A DNA stretch of 64,000 nt from NCBI GenBank assembly GCA_031292555.1, contig JARLGV010000022.1, positions 1 to 64,000 on the forward strand, in the 5' to 3' direction. Both the position numbers and the translations under genes were made by a program. How positions within the stretch are numbered: position 1 is the stretch's first letter; each line of letters begins with the position of its first letter. The DNA comes from Fimbriimonas sp. GTDB lineage: Bacteria; Armatimonadota; Fimbriimonadia; Fimbriimonadales; Fimbriimonadaceae. Of this stretch, positions 53,122 through 60,145 are shown piece by piece. The notes beneath the pieces were generated by a model, which saw nothing but the letters and a program-made list of their open reading frames with translations, searched no databases and was not told the DNA's origin.

Positions 53122-53134
53122 CCCGCTCCTTTCC

Positions 53135-54136
53135 TCAGCCTCGCATTTCGCTGGCGACGGCGTCGGCGAAGCCGCTGGTTGTGGCGGTACCGCCTAGGTC
53201 GTAGGTCTTGATACCTTTGGAGAGGGTTGCTTCCAAGGCGCCTTCGATGTTGACTCGAGCGGCGTGCTCGCCGAGGTGGTCGAGCATGAGGGTGCCGGAC
53301 AAAAGGAGGGCGGTCGGGTTGACCTTGTTCATGCCGGTGTACTTCGGCGCGGAGCCGTGGACTGCTTCGAAGAGCGCGCAGTTCTTGCCATAGTTCGCGC
53401 CGGGAGCCACGCCAAGGCCACCCATCATTCCGGCCGCCAGGTCAGAGACGATGTCGCCATAGAGGTTTGGCATGACAAGCACGTCATACAGCTTCCACTT
53501 GGTCACCAACTGCATACATTGGTTGTCCACGATGTTGTCCCAGCTCTCGATGTCTGGGTACTCGGCGGAGACTCGCTTGAACGTTCGAAGAAATAGACCG
53601 TCGCCGATCTTCATGATGTTGGCCTTGTGGACGCCGACGACCTTCTTGCGGCCGTTGGCTCGGGCATATTCAAAGGCGGCCCGGATGATCTGCTCGCTCG
53701 CTTGCTCGCTGATGATCTTCACCGAGTGGGCGACCGTTTCGGTGGCCATGTACTCGATCTGAGTGTATAGGTCTTCGGTGTTCTCGCGGAAGATCACGAT
53801 GTCCAGCCCGTCGAACGGAGTCTTGATGCCGGGCAGCGAGCGCACCGGGCGCACGCATGCGTAGAGGTCGAGCTTCTTACGCAACGTCACGTTCGGGCTG
53901 ACCGATCCCTTGCCGATCGGCGTGGTCATCGGCGCCTTGAGGCCAACTCCAATCTCCTTGATCTTGGCGACCGTTTCTTCCGGAACGATCGGCTTTCCTG
54001 CTTCCACGCATTTGAGGCCGGCATCGACGTCGATCCAATCGATATCGACCTTGGCGGCCTTGAAAATAACCTCGACGCCGGCGACCAACTCAGGTCCGAC
54101 GCCATCTCCTCGAATTAAACAAACTTTGTGTGCCAT
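53135..54136 (-). CDS. Isocitrate dehydrogenase core (isocitrate/isopropylmalate dehydrogenase family)
   Basis: 333 residues. Oxidises isocitrate to 2-oxoglutarate. Opens CLIRGDGVGPELVAGVEVI; substrate loop SVSPNVTLRKKLDLYACVRP with the Ser and Arg residues of the isocitrate site (the SxNxxLRxxLdlyacvRP order favours isocitrate over isopropylmalate); VIFRENTEDLYTQIEY; HKANIMKIGDGLF with the catalytic Lys; NLYGDIVSDLAAGMMGGLG with metal Asp residues; and FEAVHGSAPKYTGMNKVNPT. It stops at the dimerisation core. The C-terminal extension of the Thermus-type 496-residue enzyme is missing and appears as the separate gene upstream (54229-54531). Cofactor preference is unclear. Confidence 0.87.
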   Translation of the reverse strand: MAHKVCLIRGDGVGPELVAGVEVIFKAAKVDIDWIDVDAGLKCVEAGKPIVPEETVAKIKEIGVGLKAPMTTPIGKGSVSPNVTLRKKLDLYACVRPVRSLPGIKTPFDGLDIVIFRENTEDLYTQIEYMATETVAHSVKIISEQASEQIIRAAFEYARANGRKKVVGVHKANIMKIGDGLFLRTFKRVSAEYPDIESWDNIVDNQCMQLVTKWKLYDVLVMPNLYGDIVSDLAAGMMGGLGVAPGANYGKNCALFEAVHGSAPKYTGMNKVNPTALLLSGTLMLDHLGEHAARVNIEGALEATLSKGIKTYDLGGTATTSGFADAVASEMRG

Positions 54137-54228
54137 GTGTAAGGGGTCCTAAAGTGGGGATGCGAATAGGAATCGTCGGTAACCGTTAACCTGGGGCGAT
54201 CCTGGGCATCGGTGACGGTTAGCGTTCG

Positions 54229-54531
54229 CTAGTACGGTTGGCTGAAGGCGTTGTCCCCGTCGATCTTGAAGAGTTTCTGGCACTTGGTCCACTGCCAGCC
54301 AAGGCCGGAAAGGTGTTGTACTAGCTCGTCGATCTGCGAGTCGGAAACGACTTCGTTGCTCAGGAAGCGGCATTGTTGCCAGTCGCTGAGTTCCATGGCA
54401 GGAGCAGGAGGCGGATAGACGCGGCTGCCTCGGTTCGATATAAGGATCAGCTCAAATGGACCGTGGTTCTTCGGTAGGTCTGGAATTTCAGGGGTACGAA
54501 TGAATACGTCAACCCCATGCAGAGTCATCAT
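54229..54531 (-). CDS. Stand-alone isocitrate dehydrogenase C-terminal domain protein
   Basis: 100 residues. MTLHGVDVFIRTPEIPDLP, FELILISNRGSRVYPPPAP, WQQCRFLSNEVVS, then GWQWTKCQKLFKIDGDNAFS. From memory this parallels the last ~100 residues of Thermus thermophilus isocitrate dehydrogenase (GVDVFVETNLLPEAL, FRLKMISNRGTQVYPP, HYRCRFLYTGEGEAKD, RWMHLEKLQEFDGEPGFT), the domain added only to long IDHs. Here it is a separate gene, 92 bp upstream of an IDH that lacks it. Likely binds the IDH core in trans and aids assembly or regulation. CATAAT at 54581-54576 may be its -10. Confidence 0.75.
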   Translation of the reverse strand: MMTLHGVDVFIRTPEIPDLPKNHGPFELILISNRGSRVYPPPAPAMELSDWQQCRFLSNEVVSDSQIDELVQHLSGLGWQWTKCQKLFKIDGDNAFSQPY

Positions 54532-54617
54532 GTGTAATTTTCCTTGGGAGTGGGATTCGAGAAGGTGCGATTTCGATTATGAGAAAGGTATAGCAGGGAA
54601 GTCAAACCGGAACTACG

Positions 54618-54623
54618 TATACT
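54618..54623 (+). promoter_or_regulatory. -10 box of the beta-CASP gene (leaderless)
   Basis: TATACT, 7 nt before ATG 54631; no Shine-Dalgarno sequence. Confidence 0.55.
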
Positions 54624-54630
54624 GCAAAAC

Positions 54631-56016
54631 ATGGCACAAAGCATCGGCTTCTATGGGGCAGCCGAAACCGTTACCGGCTCCCGCCACCTCATCTCCATCG
54701 ACAACAAGAAAGTGCTCGTCGACTGCGGCATGTTTCAGGGAAGCCGCGAGTTGCGCGACCGAAACTGGGAGGAGTTGCCGGTGCCGCCGAGCAATTTGGA
54801 CGCGGTCATCATCACTCATGCACATCTGGACCACATCGGGTGGATTCCGCGTTTGGTCGCCGAGGGGTATGAGGGGCCGATCTACGCCACAAAAGCCACG
54901 ATCGAGCTATGCAAGATCTCTCTGCCGGATAGTGGCCGGCTGCAGGAGGAAGATGCCCACTTCTCGAATAAACACGGTACCGGAAATCACCACTCCACGG
55001 TCCCGCTTTACACCGAGAAGGACGCATATCAGTGCCTGAAGTGGTTCAAGCACGTTGAGTACAACCATTGGCACGAGTTGCCCGGACGCGCCCAATTCCG
55101 GTTCCATACTGCCGGACACATTTTGGGTTCGGCTTTCGCAGAGATCGTCTTTCAGGACGGCACGAATCTGCTGATGTCAGGCGATCTCGGGCGATACAAC
55201 ACGCCGATAATCAAGGATCCGACCGCGATCGAGTTTGCAGACTATCTTGTCATCGAGAGCACCTACGGGGATCGACTGCACTCCCATGAGGATCCGCTTC
55301 AGAAGATTGCCTCCATTATCCATGACACGATGGAGAGCGGTGGTGCCCTGATCATCCCTTCGTTTGCGATCGGCCGAACGCAGGAGCTTCTTTACTACTT
55401 CCGAGTCCTTCAGGACCAGGGAAGGATTCCTCGCATTCCGATCTACATCGATTCGCCGATGGCCGTTTCGGTAACCCATGTTTATGAAGCGGCAAAAGAA
55501 GAGCTTGATGAAGAGATGGTCAAGTCGGTCGAGGCGGGTCGGAGCGAACTCGAGCCTGAGGGCATCAACTTCGTTCGGGATCGCGAGACCAGTAAAGCCC
55601 TGAATTCTCAGCGTGGACCCATAGTTATCGTTAGCGGAAGCGGTATGGCCAACGGCGGGCGCGTGACCCATCATCTTCTACATCGGCTGCCGAATCCGAA
55701 CACCATTGTGCTGTTTACCGGCTATCAGGCGGAGGGGACCTTGGGTAGACGACTGATCGAAGGCGCCAAAGAGGTTCATCTTCATGGGGAGGTTGTGGAT
55801 GTGCGAGCGAGAATCGAAAAGGTTAACGCTCTTTCCGCCCACGCCGATCAAGGCGAAATCCTCAAATGGCTCGGGAACTTCAAGAAGCCGCCGAAGGACA
55901 CATTCATCGTCCACGGTGAGCCGGTAGCGCAAGAGGCACTCCAGTCAAAGATCGTAAAGGACTTCGGTTGGAAGACGACAATCCCCAAGCAAGCCGATGA
56001 GTTCGACCTAGCCTGA
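54631..56016 (+). CDS. Metallo-beta-lactamase/beta-CASP ribonuclease-like protein
   Basis: 461 residues. MBL motif 2 ITHAHLDHIGWIPRL near residue 60, motif 3 His in HTAGHILGSAF near 170, motif 4 MSGDLGRYN, then the beta-CASP block: ESTYGDRLH, PSFAIGRTQELLYYF (motif A/B), YIDSPMAVSVTHVY, VIVSGSGMANGGRVTHHL (motif B/C) and LSAHADQGEILKW. The C-terminus has RMM-RNA metabolizing sequence VHGEPVAQEALQSKI. Members include KH-less bacterial RNases of the YsgA/TTHA0252 type. It likely processes RNA as a dimer with two zinc ions. Leaderless promoter as above; the next gene is convergent. Confidence 0.88.
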   Translation: MAQSIGFYGAAETVTGSRHLISIDNKKVLVDCGMFQGSRELRDRNWEELPVPPSNLDAVIITHAHLDHIGWIPRLVAEGYEGPIYATKATIELCKISLPDSGRLQEEDAHFSNKHGTGNHHSTVPLYTEKDAYQCLKWFKHVEYNHWHELPGRAQFRFHTAGHILGSAFAEIVFQDGTNLLMSGDLGRYNTPIIKDPTAIEFADYLVIESTYGDRLHSHEDPLQKIASIIHDTMESGGALIIPSFAIGRTQELLYYFRVLQDQGRIPRIPIYIDSPMAVSVTHVYEAAKEELDEEMVKSVEAGRSELEPEGINFVRDRETSKALNSQRGPIVIVSGSGMANGGRVTHHLLHRLPNPNTIVLFTGYQAEGTLGRRLIEGAKEVHLHGEVVDVRARIEKVNALSAHADQGEILKWLGNFKKPPKDTFIVHGEPVAQEALQSKIVKDFGWKTTIPKQADEFDLA

Positions 56017-56045
56017 TTGCCTTTCCTGTTCCTCGCCTGCCCTTG

Positions 56046-56729
56046 TCAGAGCTTGGTCGCCCAGGCTGCTTGAAGCTGGTCGTAGGCGAGGGACTTCACA
56101 TGGAAGTCGCCGAATAGGCAGTTGTAGCGGTACCCGTGCAGCAGGTTGATGACGGTATCGAAATCGTCGTTCGGTTGAAGGCCCCGTCCGTCTCCATGCC
56201 AATGACCGGCGCCGTCGAACATGACGTTCGTCGACGCAGGCAACTCGAACGACGAGTCGGTATAGGCGCGAAATGCGATCTCGGTGCGGAAGAAGTAACT
56301 TGAGCCGTAAGTTCTGAACATCGTCGGCGACGAAACGAACGAATCCGGAAAATGGCTATCCAGCACGACGGTTCCCGAGTCCGAAGGACAGTGGAACAGG
56401 TCGTAGCTCTTTATATAGGGCTGCAGCACATCGGTCAGAAACGGCATTGTTGGAATCTGCGATTGGTAATCAGGGAATTGTGCCCAAATCTGGGGGTCGA
56501 ACTTGTCGGACGCATCGAGCGCGTGGGGGAAGATTCCATCGGAATCGTCCATATATAGAACGATGCCGTTTCCGATCTGGCGCAGGTTGCTAAGGCATTG
56601 AGTCTTCTTCGCCGACTCCTTTGCCCGGGCAAATGCAGGGAACAGTATCGCGGCCAAGATTGCGATGATCGCGATCACAGTAAGGAGCTCTATCAGGGTA
56701 AAGGCTCGAAGGACTTTCATTTTGGACAT
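56046..56729 (-). CDS. Prepilin-type secreted protein (DUF1559-like pseudopilin)
   Basis: 227 residues. [20 protein letters not shown] holds the type IV prepilin cleavage site (A-FTLIELL) followed by a long hydrophobic helix to about residue 30. The globular part contains [20 protein letters not shown] and ends with [12 protein letters not shown], the H-x9-DG-style tail seen in the large Planctomycetota/Verrucomicrobiota/Armatimonadota prepilin family. CPSD supplies a conserved Cys. Such proteins are cleaved by a prepilin peptidase and assembled or surface-anchored; the role is unknown. Upstream gap is small, and no other pilin genes are close. Confidence 0.87.
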   Translation of the reverse strand: MSKMKVLRAFTLIELLTVIAIIAILAAILFPAFARAKESAKKTQCLSNLRQIGNGIVLYMDDSDGIFPHALDASDKFDPQIWAQFPDYQSQIPTMPFLTDVLQPYIKSYDLFHCPSDSGTVVLDSHFPDSFVSSPTMFRTYGSSYFFRTEIAFRAYTDSSFELPASTNVMFDGAGHWHGDGRGLQPNDDFDTVINLLHGYRYNCLFGDFHVKSLAYDQLQAAWATKL

Positions 56730-56868
56730 AGTGGAGGGCTCCGGCGCCTACGATTTCTATCTTACGACAACCTTCGATGGTTTATGCGTTGGCATTTTGT
56801 GGAAAACAGACCGGTGAGCCTGCCATACTATAAGGCCGCGTCCATCCTATGACGCCCGAGGAGCCCCG

Positions 56869-58686
56869 TTGGCCAAACCAATCGCAATTAAGCCAGAAGA
56901 AGAGTTCGCGCGGTCATATGTCGATCGCCTCATATTGGAAAAACTGACTGAAATGGAGTCGGCTGTCAAGCTAGGTGAGCTTGCCGACAAACTTTCAGGT
57001 GAAGGCATTGGCCTAGCTACCGTTCGTTCACTGCTCGCATCCAACCCAGACAGATTCGCTTATTATGAGCGGAAGTGGATTCCCGCCGCCCGACTGCAAG
57101 GGCAGGGTAGGCCATTTGCTGAGGCAATGGCAATCGTTCTTTACCGCTTCGGCGGTCCGGTCTCAATGGAGATCCTATCCACCGAAGTCGCACGAATGCG
57201 AAGAACGACGGCCGACAAAGTCGAGCCGATGATTCGAAGGATCGTCGACGGCGACAAGATGTTCGTGTTGACCTCAAAAGACGAGATCGCCTTGACCAGT
57301 TGGGGCTTTATGGCCCTTGACGAACTGCCTGCTCGGGCGCTCGCATTGAACGGCGTCACTCATGAAGAGTTGGAAGTCGCCCGAGCTAAGCTTGAGAGCA
57401 TCGACTGGCGTGCAGACGGCGCGGTGGAAGAAGCGGTTCGCAAAGCGGCGCCGATTCGCACCAAAGTTCTTGGCGCAGTTGCTTTTACATCGGTCAACTC
57501 GGCGGATCCCAAAACAGTTCTTATCTTTGATGCCCGGGACTTTTTCTCGAAGACCCTATCGGTTCCCGGTTACGTATATGCCGCGGACGGAGTTATTCAC
57601 CCCGAAGCCGATACGCGGAGATGGATTTCCACCGCGATCAAGCTGGCCGACCGCTTGGCGCCTAGCGTCGAACTGGATGACGCCGCTCCAATCGACGTTA
57701 AGCCGGAAGATATTGAGAGAATCGTGGACAAGATCCTGCGGAGCGAGAATTCCTCGACTGCGACGCGGATACTCGAAGAGAACTACGAGATCACGATTGG
57801 CAACAAGACGTTCCCAGACGACCTGATCAATATCCTGGTTGCGCTCAAGAGTAGCCCGAGCATCCAATGGGTCGGCGGAGACCGGTTCCGAAAACTCGGC
57901 GACTATCCGGAGTACATTGCGGATGTCCCTGAGCCGTTCCAGTTCACTCCCTCTCTCATCACCGACGAGGAAGGTGAGTTGATCGACATCGAGTTGACTG
58001 ACGACGGCCTGAGCTCCTCGCTTCGTAAGCTCTTGAGCCACCCGCTTGCCACGGACGTTCTCGACGAGGACATCCAGCCGGCGCCAAAGACAATGCCTGA
58101 AGGTGTTCGGTTGGTACTCAAATCGATCCATCGCGAATTGGGAACCTTCCCGATGTGCCAGCTGCCGACAGATTGGGTCGACCCCAAGCCGGGAATCCAA
58201 GAGTTCATTCTCTCCGATCCGAACGGACGGGAGCTGCAGGTTTGGCTGAACCACGACGTTAGGCTGCTTTATGGCTTTATCGACTGGTGGTACGAGCAAC
58301 CCGTTGAGAGCGGTGCGGTCTTCACCCTGACGAAGACTAATCGGCCGAACGTACTGGAATTCGCTTGGCTTGATCAGCCGGATCCGGTGGTGTTTATTTC
58401 TGCCCAGCGAATGGAGGAACTGCGCCAATTGGGAGCCGACGGCGCCGAAAAGAGCACCCTCGATCTCCTGATCGACGTAATGGGGCATTGGCCCAAGGGC
58501 GCGGACTATCTGACCTTGTTGGCGGAAATCAACGTCTGCCGACGGTCTAGCCGCCGGTTGGTCGCCTCGCTCCTCTCGAGCTATCAATGCTTCTACCAAA
58601 GGTCGGGATCGCCGGTCTGGCATTTCGACAGTAAGAAGGTGGAACTCGGCTTCGACAAGACGAAGAGGAAGTTCGTCCGGAAGTAG
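56869..58686 (+). CDS. Unrecognised 605-residue protein with winged-helix-like repeats
   Basis: TTG start, preceded by GAGGAG at 56858-56863 (5-nt spacer). Residues 8-70 and 85-150 each look like a winged-helix unit: EKLTEMESAVKLGELADKLS then LATVRSLLASNPDRFAYYER, and AEAMAIVLYRFGGPVSMEIL then RMRRTTADKVEPMIRRIVDG. The middle has hydrophobic and acidic stretches (DEEGELIDIELTDDGLSSS). Near the end IDVMGHWPKGADYLTLLAEI and CRRSSRRLVASLLSSYQCFY suggest another helical DNA-binding-like unit, followed by a basic end, KKVELGFDKTKRKFVRK. No catalytic motif, signal peptide or TM segment. Possibly an Armatimonadota-specific nucleic-acid-associated protein. Function unknown. Confidence 0.7.
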   Translation: MAKPIAIKPEEEFARSYVDRLILEKLTEMESAVKLGELADKLSGEGIGLATVRSLLASNPDRFAYYERKWIPAARLQGQGRPFAEAMAIVLYRFGGPVSMEILSTEVARMRRTTADKVEPMIRRIVDGDKMFVLTSKDEIALTSWGFMALDELPARALALNGVTHEELEVARAKLESIDWRADGAVEEAVRKAAPIRTKVLGAVAFTSVNSADPKTVLIFDARDFFSKTLSVPGYVYAADGVIHPEADTRRWISTAIKLADRLAPSVELDDAAPIDVKPEDIERIVDKILRSENSSTATRILEENYEITIGNKTFPDDLINILVALKSSPSIQWVGGDRFRKLGDYPEYIADVPEPFQFTPSLITDEEGELIDIELTDDGLSSSLRKLLSHPLATDVLDEDIQPAPKTMPEGVRLVLKSIHRELGTFPMCQLPTDWVDPKPGIQEFILSDPNGRELQVWLNHDVRLLYGFIDWWYEQPVESGAVFTLTKTNRPNVLEFAWLDQPDPVVFISAQRMEELRQLGADGAEKSTLDLLIDVMGHWPKGADYLTLLAEINVCRRSSRRLVASLLSSYQCFYQRSGSPVWHFDSKKVELGFDKTKRKFVRK

Positions 58687-58694
58687 CCCAAAAG

Positions 58695-58730
58695 CCCGAT
58701 TTGGCTCCTTGGAGCCTAATCGGGTACAAT
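58695..58730 (+). promoter_or_regulatory. Inverted repeat and -10 box upstream of rpsT
   Basis: CCCGATT (58695-58701), GGCTCC (58703-58708), GGAGCC (58711-58716), AATCGGG (58718-58724) form a 13-pair interrupted palindrome that ends exactly where the -10 TACAAT (58725-58730) begins, so it covers the -35 and spacer. It could be an operator for rpsT, a terminator for the upstream gene, or both. Start codon 58748. Confidence 0.5.
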
Positions 58731-58747
58731 ATCGAACTCAGTAGATC

Positions 58748-59017
58748 ATGGCAAACACGAAATCAAGCAAGAAGGACATGCGCCGAACCGCTAAGAAGCG
58801 AGTTCGTAACGTTAGCGTTAAGAGCGCGCTCAAGACCTATGTGAAGAAGGTCCGAACCGTTGCCGCAACCGGCGAAGTCGAAGCGACCAAAGCTGCTTTG
58901 GTATCAGCGGTTAGCGCACTGGACAAGGCTGCCCAGCGAGGCATCATCCACAAGAATCAGGCCGCGCGGCGCAAGTCTCGCATCGCCAAAGCTGCAAACA
59001 AAGCCGCCGCCAAGTAA
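58748..59017 (+). CDS. rpsT: 30S ribosomal protein S20
   Basis: 89 residues, the standard length. MANTKSSKKDMRRTAKKRVR opens the protein as in most S20, with VKKVRTVAATGEVEATKAAL and KAAQRGIIHKNQAARRKSRI completing the three-helix bundle that binds the 16S rRNA 5' domain. Monocistronic: its own promoter region upstream, a strong terminator downstream. Confidence 0.96.
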   Translation: MANTKSSKKDMRRTAKKRVRNVSVKSALKTYVKKVRTVAATGEVEATKAALVSAVSALDKAAQRGIIHKNQAARRKSRIAKAANKAAAK

Positions 59018-59048
59018 CCGCGGCTATCGCGTTTGCTGGAGCAGAAAT

Positions 59049-59097
59049 AAAGCGTTCAAGGGTTTCCGTACATCGGACCTTGAACGCTTTGCTTTTT
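59049..59097. terminator. Bidirectional terminator between rpsT and FKBP genes
   Basis: AAAGCGTTCAAGG (59049-59061) pairs perfectly with CCTTGAACGCTTT (59078-59090), 16-nt loop, followed by T5 at 59093-59097. The A/T ends suit both directions of the convergent pair. Confidence 0.85.
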
Positions 59098-59400
59098 CTA
59101 CTTAATCTTGAGGATCTCAAGTTCGAAGACGAGGGTCGTGTTGCCCGGAATCGGACCGGCGCCCCTTGCTCCGTAGCCCAACTCAGGTGGAACGGTAATG
59201 CGCCGCTTACCGCCGACCTTCATACCGGTCACACCAAGATCGAAACCCTGAATGACCTGACCGGATCCGATAGCGAACGAGAACCGACCGCTGTCGAAGA
59301 CACGGCCATCTGTGAAGGTCCCTTTGTAGTTCAAATCGACGGTATTTCCCGCCTTTGCCGTTTCACCGGCGCCGTCTGCTAGTTCTTCAATTGTGATCAT
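59098..59400 (-). CDS. FKBP-type peptidyl-prolyl cis-trans isomerase, single domain
   Basis: 100 residues, a minimal FKBP12-like protein. VDLNYKGTFTDGRVFDSGRF, then FAIGSGQVIQGFDLGVTGMK, VGGKRRITVPPELGYGARGA and GNTTLVFELEILKIK. The drug/proline pocket residues (Y, F, D, V-I, F in place of W, Y) are kept. No signal peptide, so cytoplasmic. Start overlaps the stop of the two-domain FKBP gene as ATGA (59400-59397). Confidence 0.92.
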   Translation of the reverse strand: MITIEELADGAGETAKAGNTVDLNYKGTFTDGRVFDSGRFSFAIGSGQVIQGFDLGVTGMKVGGKRRITVPPELGYGARGAGPIPGNTTLVFELEILKIK

Positions 59401-60089
59401 GGGAGAATCTTTACTAACTCGAGATCGAAAACGAGGGTTGAGTTTGCGGGGATCGGGCCGACCTTTTGCGCGCCGTATCCGAGGTCCGGCGGAATTGTTA
59501 CCGTTCGCTTTTCGCCCACTTTCATGCCGATAAGGCCCTGCGTGAATCCGGGAATGAGCCCGCGACGCCCAACCGTGACCGCCAATGGTTCGTGCCGGTC
59601 GTAGCTGCTGTCAAATTTCTTGCCATCAATGAACTTGCCGAGATAGTGGACTTGCACGGAACTGCCGAACTTGACCTCGGGCCCCGAGCCAGGTTTGGTG
59701 ACTTCGGTTTTGACCCTTAGGATCTTGCGCAACTGAACGTCGAACACGAGGGTGGAGTTGGCAGGCAGGTCCGGCCCCATGGATTGGTCGCCGTATCCCA
59801 GCGAGGGTGGAATGATCAGGTGGCGGTGACCACCTACCTTCATTCCGTCGATCCCTTTGTCCCATCCCTTGATGACTTCACCGGCGCCAAGCATAAACTG
59901 GAAAGGCTGTCCTCCGTGCTTAGTAGTGCTGTCGAACACTTTGCCGTTGGTCAACTTGCCCGTGTAGTCCATCACCAGGATGTCACCCGGGTGCGCTGCC
60001 GGGCCATGCCCAGCGGTCAAATCGGTGATTTGCAGCTTCCCTCCGGTCTGGAGCAGCATCACCGGCAATAGAAGGCTTGTGATTTGCAT
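59397..60089 (-). CDS. Secreted two-domain FKBP-type peptidyl-prolyl isomerase
   Basis: 230 residues with two FKBP domains in tandem. A short N-terminal hydrophobic stretch (MQITSLLLPVMLLQTG) may be a signal peptide. Domain 1: GDILVMDYTGKLTNGKVFDS, GAGEVIKGWDKGIDGMKVGG, PANSTLVFDVQLRKI. Domain 2: VQVHYLGKFIDGKKFDSSYD, GLIPGFTQGLIGMKVGEKRT, PANSTLVFDLELVKIL. Domain 1 has the canonical Trp of the proline pocket (VIKGWD); domain 2 has Phe there. Likely catalyses proline isomerisation in exported proteins. Translationally coupled to the single-domain FKBP, so three FKBP domains are made together. Confidence 0.9.
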   Translation of the reverse strand: MQITSLLLPVMLLQTGGKLQITDLTAGHGPAAHPGDILVMDYTGKLTNGKVFDSTTKHGGQPFQFMLGAGEVIKGWDKGIDGMKVGGHRHLIIPPSLGYGDQSMGPDLPANSTLVFDVQLRKILRVKTEVTKPGSGPEVKFGSSVQVHYLGKFIDGKKFDSSYDRHEPLAVTVGRRGLIPGFTQGLIGMKVGEKRTVTIPPDLGYGAQKVGPIPANSTLVFDLELVKILP

Positions 60090-60145
60090 CGCAAAAGGGT
60101 ACCCCGCGGCCCTCCGTTCCGCCGCCTGAAGTCCTCGTCAGAGCT

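Noticed and set aside
57556-58623. 355-codon minus-strand ORF opposite the 605-residue gene
   Set aside because: Arg/Gln-rich antisense translation with no domain or start site; the plus strand has a Shine-Dalgarno site and ordered secondary-structure pattern.
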